Shown piece by piece: positions 1 to 5,605 of a stretch of DNA of 5,605 nt. A program made the position numbers and the translations under genes. The stretch covers positions 1-5,605 of the forward strand of contig JBCDLN010000267.1 in assembly GCA_038745295.1 (NCBI GenBank), given 5' to 3'. Every line of letters begins with the position of its first letter. Within the stretch, counting starts at the first letter, position 1. A model generated the notes under the pieces. The model was not told where the DNA came from. It worked only from the letters and a program-made list of their open reading frames with translations, and did no database searches. The DNA is from Acuticoccus sp038745295 (GTDB taxonomy: Bacteria; Pseudomonadota; Alphaproteobacteria; Rhizobiales; Amorphaceae).

Positions 1-864
1 GACCAGTTGGAAAGCGAAGTTGGCCTTGAAATCTCATCCATGGTGGAGGCTTCGGCGAGCCTCACAGCGTCATCCGACGCGCTGACAGGCTCGGTGGATT
101 CCATGCGCGGCGCCGCCAATGACACAGCCGCGATTTCCAACGAGACCACGGGCAACATTCAAACAGTTGCGGCAGCGGCAGAAGAGTTGAGCGCCAGCGC
201 GTCCGATATCAGCCAAAACGTCAGCGAAACGGCTGAAATCAGCCAGAATGCGGCGGATCGCGCGAACGATGCAGCAAAGTCCATCGCAAGCCTTGCTGAA
301 AAGACGCGCAGCATCAGCGAAGTGACAAAACTTATCAACGACATTGCTGAGCAGACCAATCTTCTCGCACTCAACGCCACCATCGAGGCAGCGCGCGCAG
401 GTGAAGCCGGTAAGGGCTTCTCGGTCGTCGCCCATGAGGTCAAAAACCTTGCCGAACAAACCGCCAAAGCCACCGGTGAGATTGAAGCGCAGGTGCGGGC
501 CGTTCAAACCGAAACCGAAAGCAGCGTTGAGGGGATCAACGCCATTGTCACCACCGTGAACACGGTGGCCGAAAACACCACCGCTGTGTCCAACGCCCTC
601 GACCAGCAAACCGCCGCCATCACCGAAATTGCGTCCAACGTGCAGACCGTTTCGGGCTCTGCGCAGACAGTGACCGGCAATATGGAGGCGCTCCAGCAAG
701 ATGTGGAGCACAACGCCGATGCGGCGGGCGAGGTCGTCAACGTTGCGGTCAAGCTGCGGACGTCCAGCGAGGGCATCAAATCGGTGGTGGACGAATTCGT
801 CTCCAATGTGCGCCGCGGCGACGGCGTCAACGAAAACAAAGCAATCGCTGAACGTACCGCGTAG
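1..864 (+). CDS. Methyl-accepting chemotaxis protein, C-terminal signalling part (5' end outside window)
   Basis: This is the cytoplasmic end of a chemoreceptor, which controls CheA kinase through CheW and is adapted by CheR and CheB methylation. The frame is open from base 1, so the gene starts upstream; the TTG at 7 is internal. 287 codons are present. The kinase-control hairpin tip is unmistakable at residues 117-158: EQTNLLALNATIEAARAGEA, then GKGFSVVAHEVKNLAEQ. Candidate methylation sites lie on either side: AAAAEELSAS (E61/E62) in the descending helix and QQTAAITEIASN (residues 202-213) in the ascending helix. The Ala/Ser/Thr/Glu-rich heptad pattern fits a long antiparallel coiled coil. 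No HAMP, membrane helix or ligand domain is visible because they would lie upstream, so the stimulus cannot be told. The C-terminus (NKAIAERTA) lacks a CheR/CheB-tethering NWETF-type pentapeptide, which is common in receptors outside the enterics. Family assignment is certain; the specific receptor is not. Confidence 0.97.
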   Translation, partial: DQLESEVGLEISSMVEASASLTASSDALTGSVDSMRGAANDTAAISNETTGNIQTVAAAAEELSASASDISQNVSETAEISQNAADRANDAAKSIASLAEKTRSISEVTKLINDIAEQTNLLALNATIEAARAGEAGKGFSVVAHEVKNLAEQTAKATGEIEAQVRAVQTETESSVEGINAIVTTVNTVAENTTAVSNALDQQTAAITEIASNVQTVSGSAQTVTGNMEALQQDVEHNADAAGEVVNVAVKLRTSSEGIKSVVDEFVSNVRRGDGVNENKAIAERTA

Positions 865-895
865 GCGGGGCGCCCGATATGACCGGGTAGGCCGA

Positions 896-1032
896 GAACG
901 CCTGTCCCCGGGAAGGACCGCATCCGCAGTAGCCCTTCGGTACGGGTTGCTGCGGCGTTCCAAGCTGACGCCCAGATTTCGGTTGGTTCGCCCAGCGGAG
1001 CCAGCCTCATCGCCCTTGGCGAGGGCCTTTTC
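896..1032 (+). ncRNA. Candidate structured RNA or structured 3' UTR downstream of the chemoreceptor gene
   Basis: No protein gene is credible here, but the strand folds well. 924-935 pairs with 944-955 as a 12-bp stem containing two G.U pairs (T930.G949, G932.T947) and an 8-base loop. GAACGCC (896-902) can close around it with GGCGTTC (954-960), sharing two bases with the inner stem, and a small hairpin GTCC/GGAC (904-907/915-918) fits inside. 981-990 pairs with 996-1006 as a 10-bp stem with two G.U pairs (T983.G1004, T987.G1000), one bulged G (998) and loop CCCAG. A terminator-like hairpin follows at 1012-1031. All four wobbles are G.U in + strand RNA and would be A.C mismatches in - strand RNA, so the fold favours + strand transcription. 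I could not match it to 4.5S, 6S, RNase P or tmRNA. It may be an independent small RNA, a processed 3' UTR or a degenerate palindromic repeat. Confidence 0.33.
1012..1031 (+). terminator. Possible intrinsic terminator
   Basis: GCCCT (1012-1016) and AGGGC (1022-1026) form a 5-bp GC-rich stem with loop TGGCG, followed by CTTTT. The stem and T-run are both short, so termination may be weak. It lies about 150 bases after the chemoreceptor stop codon and directly after the two larger hairpins, where it could end the chemoreceptor transcript or a small RNA. Confidence 0.35.
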
Positions 1033-1256
1033 GGCGTAAGAGCCTGCGCGCACCCACGACGAGCGCGCCTCGTCCGATAACTCCACATGTCCTGCCCCGC
1101 TCGATCCGCAGCCGACACTTCCTGGACTGCTCGTGACCAACCGGCAGCGATGGCCCCAGCAGCACCAGCTCGATGGAGCACCCAAACATCGCGGGCATTG
1201 TCCGGCCGTGCTATGGCAAACGCATGAGCGAAGAGGAACGGTTCTCGTTGCGCGAG
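1033..1256. other. Gene-free stretch with no recognised content
   Basis: I see no supported gene, RNA or regulatory site here. One small hairpin is present (GACGAG 1058-1063 with CTCGTC 1069-1074, loop CGCGC). Reading frames cross the stretch on both strands, but none has a recognisable domain, a convincing ribosome binding site or a plausible composition. The frame of the downstream channel gene is open back to ATG 1173 and also has ATG 1224 (MSEEERFSLREALEHD). I judge this to be chance openness of GC-rich DNA rather than part of the channel, because a signal peptide begins much later. A promoter for the channel gene may lie here, but I cannot point to one. Confidence 0.5.
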
Positions 1257-1262
1257 GCGCTA

Positions 1263-1312
1263 GAGCACGATCCGCTCAGTTTGAATGAAACTGAGCGGAT
1301 GAAAACGTGCTC
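1263..1312. repeat. Palindromic unit 1
   Basis: The inner stem ATCCGCTCAGTTT (1270-1282) pairs perfectly with 1288-1300 over 13 bp around loop GAATG. The outer stem GAGCACG (1263-1269) pairs with CGTGCTC (1306-1312). The bulge GAAAA (1301-1305) is on the right arm only. Confidence 0.85.
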
Positions 1313-1325
1313 GCCCCTGAAGAGC

Positions 1326-1374
1326 GCGCATGTTTTCCGCGCTCGATCTGACCCAGATCGAGCGAGACATGCGC
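1326..1374. repeat. Palindromic unit 2
   Basis: The inner stem CGCTCGATCTG (1340-1350) pairs perfectly with CAGATCGAGCG (1354-1364) around loop ACC. The outer stem GCGCATGT (1326-1333) pairs with ACATGCGC (1367-1374). The internal loop is asymmetric: six bases on the left (1334-1339) against two on the right (1365-1366). Confidence 0.85.
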
Positions 1375-1376
1375 TA

Positions 1377-1423
1377 GGGCGGTTCCCGATCAGACGGCAT
1401 CGTCTGATCGGGATAAACCGTCC
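1377..1423. repeat. Palindromic unit 3
   Basis: The inner stem TCCCGATCAGACG (1384-1396) pairs perfectly with 1401-1413 around loop GCAT. The outer stem GGGCGGT (1377-1383) pairs with ACCGTCC (1417-1423) with one G.T pair. Three unpaired bases (1414-1416) sit on the right arm. This unit lies directly in front of ATG 1431. Confidence 0.85.
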
Positions 1424-1430
1424 GCTTTTC

Positions 1431-3737
1431 ATGGGAATGCGCATTGTCTTCGCGCCGCATGCGTCGCGCAATGCGCGAACGGTCAGCCCGCCAACAATCA
1501 GGCTGCACCAGGCAGGCGGACGCTGTCTGGCATGCTGGGCCCTCATCTTCGCCATCGTTCTTTTTTCCGGGGTGATCAGCAGTGACGCCCATGCGCAGGT
1601 GCCGGGCCTGTCAACCTCGACCAGTGACTCGCCAAAGGTGACAGCCACCATCCCAGAGCGCGTCACGCCAGACATGATCGATCCGATGCTGGCCCGTCTC
1701 ACCGATCAGGAAATCAGGGAGCTGTTGCGCACCGAACTCTCCCGCCGCGCCACCGAAACCGAAGCTGAAGTCCCCAGTCCCGCCCCGCTTGATGCTGTGG
1801 GTACCCGCCTTGCGGACATGGCCGCTACCATCGCCACCCGGGTCAGCAAGTGGGCTCATGATTTCAGCACGCTAGGCGACCGGCTGCCGGTCTTGGCTGA
1901 GCGCCTGAGTGAGGCGAGCCATGGTATTTTAGGGATGCTCGCCGCGGCCGCTGCCGTAATCGGTGCCGGGATCGCAGCAGCGGGCTTGGTGATGGTGGCG
2001 ACCCGCCACATCCGCGCATGGTTGGTGGAGCCCCAGCGCGGCGCATACTGGGACAAGGTGGTGCGCACCGGCGTCCTCACGGTGGTGGAAATGCTCCCGA
2101 TCGTTGCTTTCGTGGCGGCCACCCGGGTTTCGGCGGCATTCCTTTTGGGGCCATTGGGCCCGCTGGATGCCATGGTGTGGATTTACCACGCCGGCGTTTC
2201 AAACGCGTGGGGCTTTCTCATTTTGGCGCGCCGCGCGTTTGCGCCCGATGAGCCGCAAATCCGCATCGCGCCAGTTGCCGACACAGTCGCACGGGATGTG
2301 TTTTCCCTTATCCACCGATGCATCCTCATCGCAGCGGCGGGCTGGCTGATTGCAGGCCTGTCGCCCACCTTCGGCTTTGGCTTTGCCCCAGCCATCACCA
2401 CAGTCGCCCTGGCGGGGGTCGCCATCGGCCTTATCCTTTTGGTGGCCGTCATTCGCAACGCCGACCGGATCAAAGATGCGGCAGCGGGTGCGGTGAACCT
2501 TGACGGTGAAACCAGCGCTCTCACCAGGATGGGCGTTGTGGCCAGCGCTGGGCTATTGGGGGTCTACATAGCCTTTGCCACGCTTTATTGGCTCGCCCAT
2601 TGGCTCGAGCGCGGGCAGCAGGAGCTTGCAGGGCCGCTGGGCACCCTCCTCCTTCTTTTGGTGGTGCCCATTGTGGACCGGATGGGCCGAGAGATCACCG
2701 CCTCCCTGGTGCGCAAGACCACTGAGAGGGCTCAGCGCCTGCGCAGCGCGCTGGTGGGGGTCTGGCGCATTTTGGTGGCGGTGTTTTGCGCCATCATTGT
2801 TTTGCGGCTCTGGGGCCTCAACATTTATGCATTATCCAAAGGACCAGATGCAGCGCCCTTTGCCAGCGCTGCCTTTGATATCGGCGTCACCATCCTGCTG
2901 GGTCTCCTGGCCTGGAGGCTCATCAAAGGCGCACTCCATACCGAGCAACGGATCGGACACGATGCAGAGGATGCTGAAGGGGGCACCGGCAACGCTTCCT
3001 CACGGCTCGACACGCTCACCCCCCTCTTTCGCAACATGCTCCTGGGCTTCACGGTGCTGATTGTGGCCATGATCATCCTGTCATCGCTCGGGGTGGACAT
3101 TGGGCCGCTCCTCGCCTCGGCGGGCATTGTGGGGATCGCCGTCGGCTTCGGTGCCCAAACCCTCGTGCGAGACATATTTTCTGGCATTTTTTTCCTGATC
3201 GACGATGCGTTTCGGGTTGGCGAGTATATTGAGCTTGATGCCGAAACCCGCGGGGAGGTAGAGGCCCTATCGCTGCGCTCGCTTCAGCTGCGTCACCATC
3301 GCGGGCCGGTCATCACAATCCCTTTTGGCGAACTGCGCCAGGTCACCAACCACAATCGGGACTGGGTGATTTACAAAATGGCCTTCCGCCTGGAGCCAGA
3401 GACCGACCCGCAGCATGTAAAGAAAATTGTTAAAGCAGTGGGCTTCGCGTTGATGGAGGATCCAGAGCACGGACCAAAGTTCATCGAGCCGCTCAAAAGC
3501 CAAGGTGTTGCCTCCATCGACGAAGACTCAGCGTTGGTGATCCGCGTCAAATTCAAATGCTATCCGAGGGCGCAATTCGTCTTGCGGCGAGAGGTCTACC
3601 ATCGCCTGCGCACCGCATTTGCCAAAGCCGGCATCAAGTTCGCGCGGCGCAAGGTGGAGGTGGTGTCGACCCAAGACGCTGTTGCCGAAGCGGCGGCCGC
3701 TGATGGCGAGACCGGAGGCGTGCCCGCCGCGGCATAG
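1431..3737 (+). CDS. Large MscS-family mechanosensitive ion channel (YbiO-like)
   Basis: This inner-membrane channel is expected to open under membrane tension and release solutes during hypo-osmotic shock. From ATG 1431 it has 768 residues, near the size of E. coli YbiO and much longer than MscS. A basic n-region, a hydrophobic stretch (CLACWALIFAIVLFSGVIS, about 32-50) and AHA|Q (cleavage near 55) form a signal peptide. A helical periplasmic domain (about 56-165) follows, including LTDQEIRELLRTELSRR, then roughly eleven membrane helices. The pore helix is clear at about 568-585, GIAVGFGAQTLVRDIFSG, followed by DDAFRVGEYIEL and the beta-domain motif ITIPFGELRQVTNHNRDW (about 627-644). The cytoplasmic alpha/beta domain runs to about 745, and an Ala-rich tail ends the protein. 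The start is uncertain: the frame is open to ATG 1173, but the extra 86 residues come from the repeats and precede the signal peptide. ATG 1437 is an alternative, and neither ATG has a good Shine-Dalgarno. The regulator gene follows after 126 bases. Confidence 0.95.
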   Translation: MGMRIVFAPHASRNARTVSPPTIRLHQAGGRCLACWALIFAIVLFSGVISSDAHAQVPGLSTSTSDSPKVTATIPERVTPDMIDPMLARLTDQEIRELLRTELSRRATETEAEVPSPAPLDAVGTRLADMAATIATRVSKWAHDFSTLGDRLPVLAERLSEASHGILGMLAAAAAVIGAGIAAAGLVMVATRHIRAWLVEPQRGAYWDKVVRTGVLTVVEMLPIVAFVAATRVSAAFLLGPLGPLDAMVWIYHAGVSNAWGFLILARRAFAPDEPQIRIAPVADTVARDVFSLIHRCILIAAAGWLIAGLSPTFGFGFAPAITTVALAGVAIGLILLVAVIRNADRIKDAAAGAVNLDGETSALTRMGVVASAGLLGVYIAFATLYWLAHWLERGQQELAGPLGTLLLLLVVPIVDRMGREITASLVRKTTERAQRLRSALVGVWRILVAVFCAIIVLRLWGLNIYALSKGPDAAPFASAAFDIGVTILLGLLAWRLIKGALHTEQRIGHDAEDAEGGTGNASSRLDTLTPLFRNMLLGFTVLIVAMIILSSLGVDIGPLLASAGIVGIAVGFGAQTLVRDIFSGIFFLIDDAFRVGEYIELDAETRGEVEALSLRSLQLRHHRGPVITIPFGELRQVTNHNRDWVIYKMAFRLEPETDPQHVKKIVKAVGFALMEDPEHGPKFIEPLKSQGVASIDEDSALVIRVKFKCYPRAQFVLRREVYHRLRTAFAKAGIKFARRKVEVVSTQDAVAEAAAADGETGGVPAAA

Positions 3738-3863
3738 GCGGCGCCTAACCGCCAGCACACGGCCCAACTCTTGCTGGTGTCGCTCAAGGTTGGTTCCTCT
3801 CGCCACCTTATTAACAAACATGTGATAGCCTTCACGGCGCTTCAGGAGTTGGATCCGCGCTGG
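3738..3863 (+). promoter_or_regulatory. Gap between channel and regulator genes; AT-rich patch may hold a promoter
   Basis: An AT-rich island (about 3807-3826, containing TTATTAACAAAC) stands out in otherwise GC-rich DNA and could be part of a promoter or the binding site of a regulator, possibly the downstream regulator itself. TTGGTT (3790-3795) precedes it, but the spacing to TATTAA (3809-3814) is only 13 bases, so I do not claim a standard -35/-10 pair. A small hairpin, TAGGC/GCCTA (3735-3747), overlaps the channel stop codon, and CCAGCA/TGCTGG (3752-3757/3772-3777) is a second weak inverted repeat. Neither has a T-run, so no intrinsic terminator separates the two genes. Confidence 0.25.
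3844..3848 (+). promoter_or_regulatory. Probable ribosome binding site of the regulator gene
   Basis: AGGAG lies 15 bases before ATG 3864. This is longer than ideal spacing, but it is the only good Shine-Dalgarno match near the start that the winged-helix domain requires. The frame is open further upstream (TTG 3771, GTG 3822, TTG 3849), but those starts have no suitably placed site. Confidence 0.45.
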
Positions 3864-5519
3864 ATGATCTACCGGTTCGATGAATACGCCGTCGACACAG
3901 AGAGTTTCGTCCTGCGCCGCGACGGTGCGGTCGTCGACATCGAGCCGCAGGTGTTCGACTTTCTGGTTTTCATGCTGAAGAACCCCGACCGCTTAGTGAC
4001 GCGCGGTGAAATCCTCAAAGGCGTGTGGGACGGGCGCATTGTCTCCGATGCAGCTGTCGACAGCCGGGTGCGCTCGCTCCGCGCGGCCATTGGCGATGAT
4101 GGTCGGGCGCAGCGGCGGCTTAGAACCGTGCGCGGCAGAGGACTGAGATTTCTTGGACCCGTCACGGTTGATGACGTGGCGGCGGGCACGCCAACGCCTG
4201 TGGCCGCGCAGGTGGTCCAAGTTGAGCCCCCGCGTCCAGCCGCGCCGAGCGATGCGCCTTTCAGCAGCCTCATTCTCGGCGCTGACGTTGCCCAGACAGC
4301 GAAGGCGCTTGGCCTTCCGGATGAGCGCGCCGGTCGACCGTCCATTGCGGTCCTGCCGTTCTCCGAGATTGGCCATGATGCCACCACCCACGCCCTCTCG
4401 CGGGCGCTCCCGCACGACCTCATCACAGGGCTGTCGCGGCTTCGGTGGCTCTTCGTCATCGCCCGCGCATCAAGCTTCAAGTTCAAGCCCGATGAGTGCG
4501 ACCCCTTCCAAGCCGCCCGCGCCCTCAATGCCCGGTACTTGCTTGATGGGTCTGTGGAGGTGTTTGCCGGCCGCCTCACCGTGATGGCTGAGCTGGTGGA
4601 TACCGAGCGGGGCGGCGTGGTGTGGGCCGATCAGTTTGCCGGCAGCGTCGATGATGTTCATGCCCTGCGCCAAGAGATCGGCCTTGCCATTATCGCCGCG
4701 TTAGAGCTGCGCATCCCCCAGCAGGAGGCGGACAGGGCGGCGGTGAAGTCCACCGAAGACCTCGATGCGTGGGGCGCCTACCACCTTGGACTGCGCCACA
4801 TGTACCGTTTCACCCGGCGCGACAATGACGAGGCCATCCGTCTCTTCTCCCGCGCGACATCCCTCGACACGCAGTTTTGCCGCGCCCACGCAGCACTGTC
4901 CTTCGCCCACTTCCAAAGCGCGTTTATCCACTTTTCAGCCGATGCCGATGCCGACCGCAGAACTGCGATGGGCCATGCTGAAAAGGCAGTGATGCTCGAT
5001 CCGTTGGAGCCCTACGCCAACTACGCCATGGGCCGGGCGCTGTGGAGCCGGAGCGACCTGTCAGGCGCGCAGGACTATCTGGCCCGCTGCATCGACCTCA
5101 ACCCCAACCACGCCCAGGGCCACTATTCGACAGGTCTCGTGGACATGCTCACCGGCCGGATGGACGCAGTGGGCATGCGTGCCCACACAGCGCTGAAGCT
5201 CAGCCCCTACGATCCCATGCGCTACGGCATGCTCATGCTCCACAGCCTCAACCTTCTGTCCAAAGGCGAGTACGCAGAAGCGACGGTATGGGCGATCCGA
5301 TCGGCGCGGGAGCCCAACGCCCACGCCGTGATGGAGCTTTTGGCGGCCATGACCTGCGAACTGGGTGGCGAGCACGAAGAGGCTGCCCGCTGGATTGCTT
5401 CCGCAAGGCGCAAGAACCCGCACTTTGGCAAAGCCGACTTCTTCAGGTCGCTCCAGTTCCAAGACCCCAAAATGCGCAAGCTTATCTCAGAGGCGTTCGA
5501 CCGCCTGGGCCTCAGCTGA
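3864..5519 (+). CDS. CadC-like soluble transcriptional regulator: winged helix + TolB-like domain + TPR repeats
   Basis: A 551-residue putative DNA-binding regulator. Residues 1-100 are an OmpR/PhoB-type winged helix (Trans_reg_C): MIYRFDEYAVDTESFVLRRD opens it, then EPQVFDFLVFMLKN, the recognition-helix region VSDAAVDSRVRSLRAAIGDD and wing RTVRGRGLRFLGPV. A Pro/Ala-rich linker (about 101-158) leads to a TolB-like domain (about 159-290: PSIAVLPFSEIG, LNARYLLDGSVEVFAGRLTV, GGVVWADQFAG), seen in many CadC-like and cyclase-associated proteins. Residues about 300-520 are TPR-type helical repeats, for example NDEAIRLFSRATSLD and AQDYLARCIDLNPNHAQGHY. No membrane helix joins the DNA-binding and sensor parts, so unlike CadC or ToxR it should be cytoplasmic. 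No phosphoacceptor receiver domain or cyclase catalytic domain is visible. The start at 3864 fits the family's usual N-terminus. The target genes and signal are unknown; the upstream channel gene is a guess from position only. Confidence 0.92.
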   Translation: MIYRFDEYAVDTESFVLRRDGAVVDIEPQVFDFLVFMLKNPDRLVTRGEILKGVWDGRIVSDAAVDSRVRSLRAAIGDDGRAQRRLRTVRGRGLRFLGPVTVDDVAAGTPTPVAAQVVQVEPPRPAAPSDAPFSSLILGADVAQTAKALGLPDERAGRPSIAVLPFSEIGHDATTHALSRALPHDLITGLSRLRWLFVIARASSFKFKPDECDPFQAARALNARYLLDGSVEVFAGRLTVMAELVDTERGGVVWADQFAGSVDDVHALRQEIGLAIIAALELRIPQQEADRAAVKSTEDLDAWGAYHLGLRHMYRFTRRDNDEAIRLFSRATSLDTQFCRAHAALSFAHFQSAFIHFSADADADRRTAMGHAEKAVMLDPLEPYANYAMGRALWSRSDLSGAQDYLARCIDLNPNHAQGHYSTGLVDMLTGRMDAVGMRAHTALKLSPYDPMRYGMLMLHSLNLLSKGEYAEATVWAIRSAREPNAHAVMELLAAMTCELGGEHEEAARWIASARRKNPHFGKADFFRSLQFQDPKMRKLISEAFDRLGLS

Positions 5520-5565
5520 GCTTTGCTCGGCCGAGGCAAAAAGGGCTGACCCTCTCGCCTCAGCT
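5514..5565. terminator. Inverted-repeat cluster after the regulator gene, possibly terminating on one or both strands
   Basis: A hairpin at 5522-5540 (TTTGCTC paired with GAG-G-GCAAA, loop GGCC, one bulged G) begins 3 bases after the regulator stop but is followed by A and G rather than T. Read on the - strand, GGG (5552-5550) pairs with CCC (5545-5543) around TCAG, extendable by A-T and G.T pairs into a five-T run (5542-5538), which resembles a weak intrinsic terminator for a leftward gene. AGCTGAG (5514-5520) and CTCAGCT (5559-5565) could close around the whole cluster. The evidence is structural only and the stems are short. Confidence 0.3.
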
Positions 5566-5605
5566 CAACATCTCGAACGAGCGCGATGCAGGTTGTGTCC
5601 GCCGC

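Larger units (their letters stand above)
1257..1423. repeat. Three-unit palindromic mosaic repeat (REP/BIME-like)
   Basis: Three consecutive palindromes share one design: an outer stem of 7-8 bp, an asymmetric internal bulge, an inner stem of 11-13 bp and a loop of 3-5 bases. Units 1 and 3 start with the same word, GCGCTAG(A/G)GC (1257-1266 and 1371-1380), which marks a unit boundary; the middle unit uses different stem sequences. Such modular, often mobile or amplified palindromes between genes are known as REP/BIME elements in enterics, and similar ones are frequent in Rhizobiales; assignment to a named family needs a search. The array ends 7 bases before the preferred start of the channel gene and could affect its transcript stability, termination or translation. 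Confidence 0.8.

Noticed and set aside
904..935. Resemblance to the bacterial 4.5S (SRP) RNA core around CCGGGAAGGACCGCATCC
   Set aside because: The conserved GGAA tetraloop hairpin with its symmetric internal loop is absent; GGAA here is not in a matching stem-loop.
70..1185. Long open frame of 371 codons on the - strand
   Set aside because: It lies mostly opposite the certain chemoreceptor gene. Its translation is rich in Arg, Cys and Gly with no domain, which is typical of the antisense frame of GC-rich coding DNA.
504..1198. Other - strand frames crossing the 865-1172 gap (225 and 63 codons)
   Set aside because: They have low-complexity, Arg-rich composition, no recognisable family and no ribosome binding site. 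I considered a decayed gene, but no two frames join into a known protein.
1257..1423. CRISPR array or insertion-sequence ends
   Set aside because: The units differ in sequence, have no unique spacers of regular length, and no transposase or target-site duplication is visible.
1173..1430. An 86-residue N-terminal extension of the channel
   Set aside because: It is mostly translation of the palindromic repeats and lies upstream of a clear signal peptide, so I treated it as non-coding.
3771..3863. Upstream starts for the regulator (TTG 3771, GTG 3822, TTG 3849)
   Set aside because: The added residues do not fit the family's N-terminus, which normally begins at the MIYRF-like strand, and no suitably spaced Shine-Dalgarno precedes them.
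3864..5519. Adenylate/guanylate cyclase identity for the TolB-like/TPR protein
   Set aside because: Homologues are sometimes named this way, but no cyclase catalytic domain is present; the N-terminal domain is a winged helix.

Overview
This GC-rich window, with strong G/C preference at third codon positions, looks like chromosomal DNA from an alphaproteobacterium, probably of the Rhizobiales/Hyphomicrobiales or a near relative. That placement is inference. It rests on the protein types and on a mosaic of palindromic repeats resembling those scattered between genes in that order; no marker gene is present.

Layout, all on the + strand. (1) Positions 1-864 hold the 3' part of a methyl-accepting chemotaxis protein gene: the methylation helices and the signalling hairpin, without the sensor and membrane part. 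(2) Positions 865-1430 hold no gene I can support, but they are not featureless. The first part (896-1031) folds into several stable hairpins whose wobble pairs are all G.U on the + strand, ending in a terminator-like hairpin; this is a candidate structured RNA or a structured 3' UTR. The last part (1257-1423) is a three-unit palindromic mosaic repeat that ends 7 bases before the most likely start of the next gene. (3) Positions 1431-3737 encode a large, multi-helix MscS-family mechanosensitive channel of the YbiO-like type, with a signal peptide. (4) After 126 bases, positions 3864-5519 encode a soluble CadC-like regulator: an OmpR-type winged helix, a TolB-like domain and TPR repeats. (5) The last 86 bases contain inverted repeats and possibly the tail of a convergent gene entering from the right edge.

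The three proteins share a theme of sensing and envelope or osmotic response (chemotaxis transducer, tension-gated channel, transcriptional regulator), but nothing in the sequence proves that they act together. The channel and regulator genes could be co-transcribed or separately expressed. I see no mobile element, CRISPR array, tRNA or rRNA, and no obviously new multi-gene system. The most interesting parts are the two non-coding segments between the chemotaxis gene and the channel gene.
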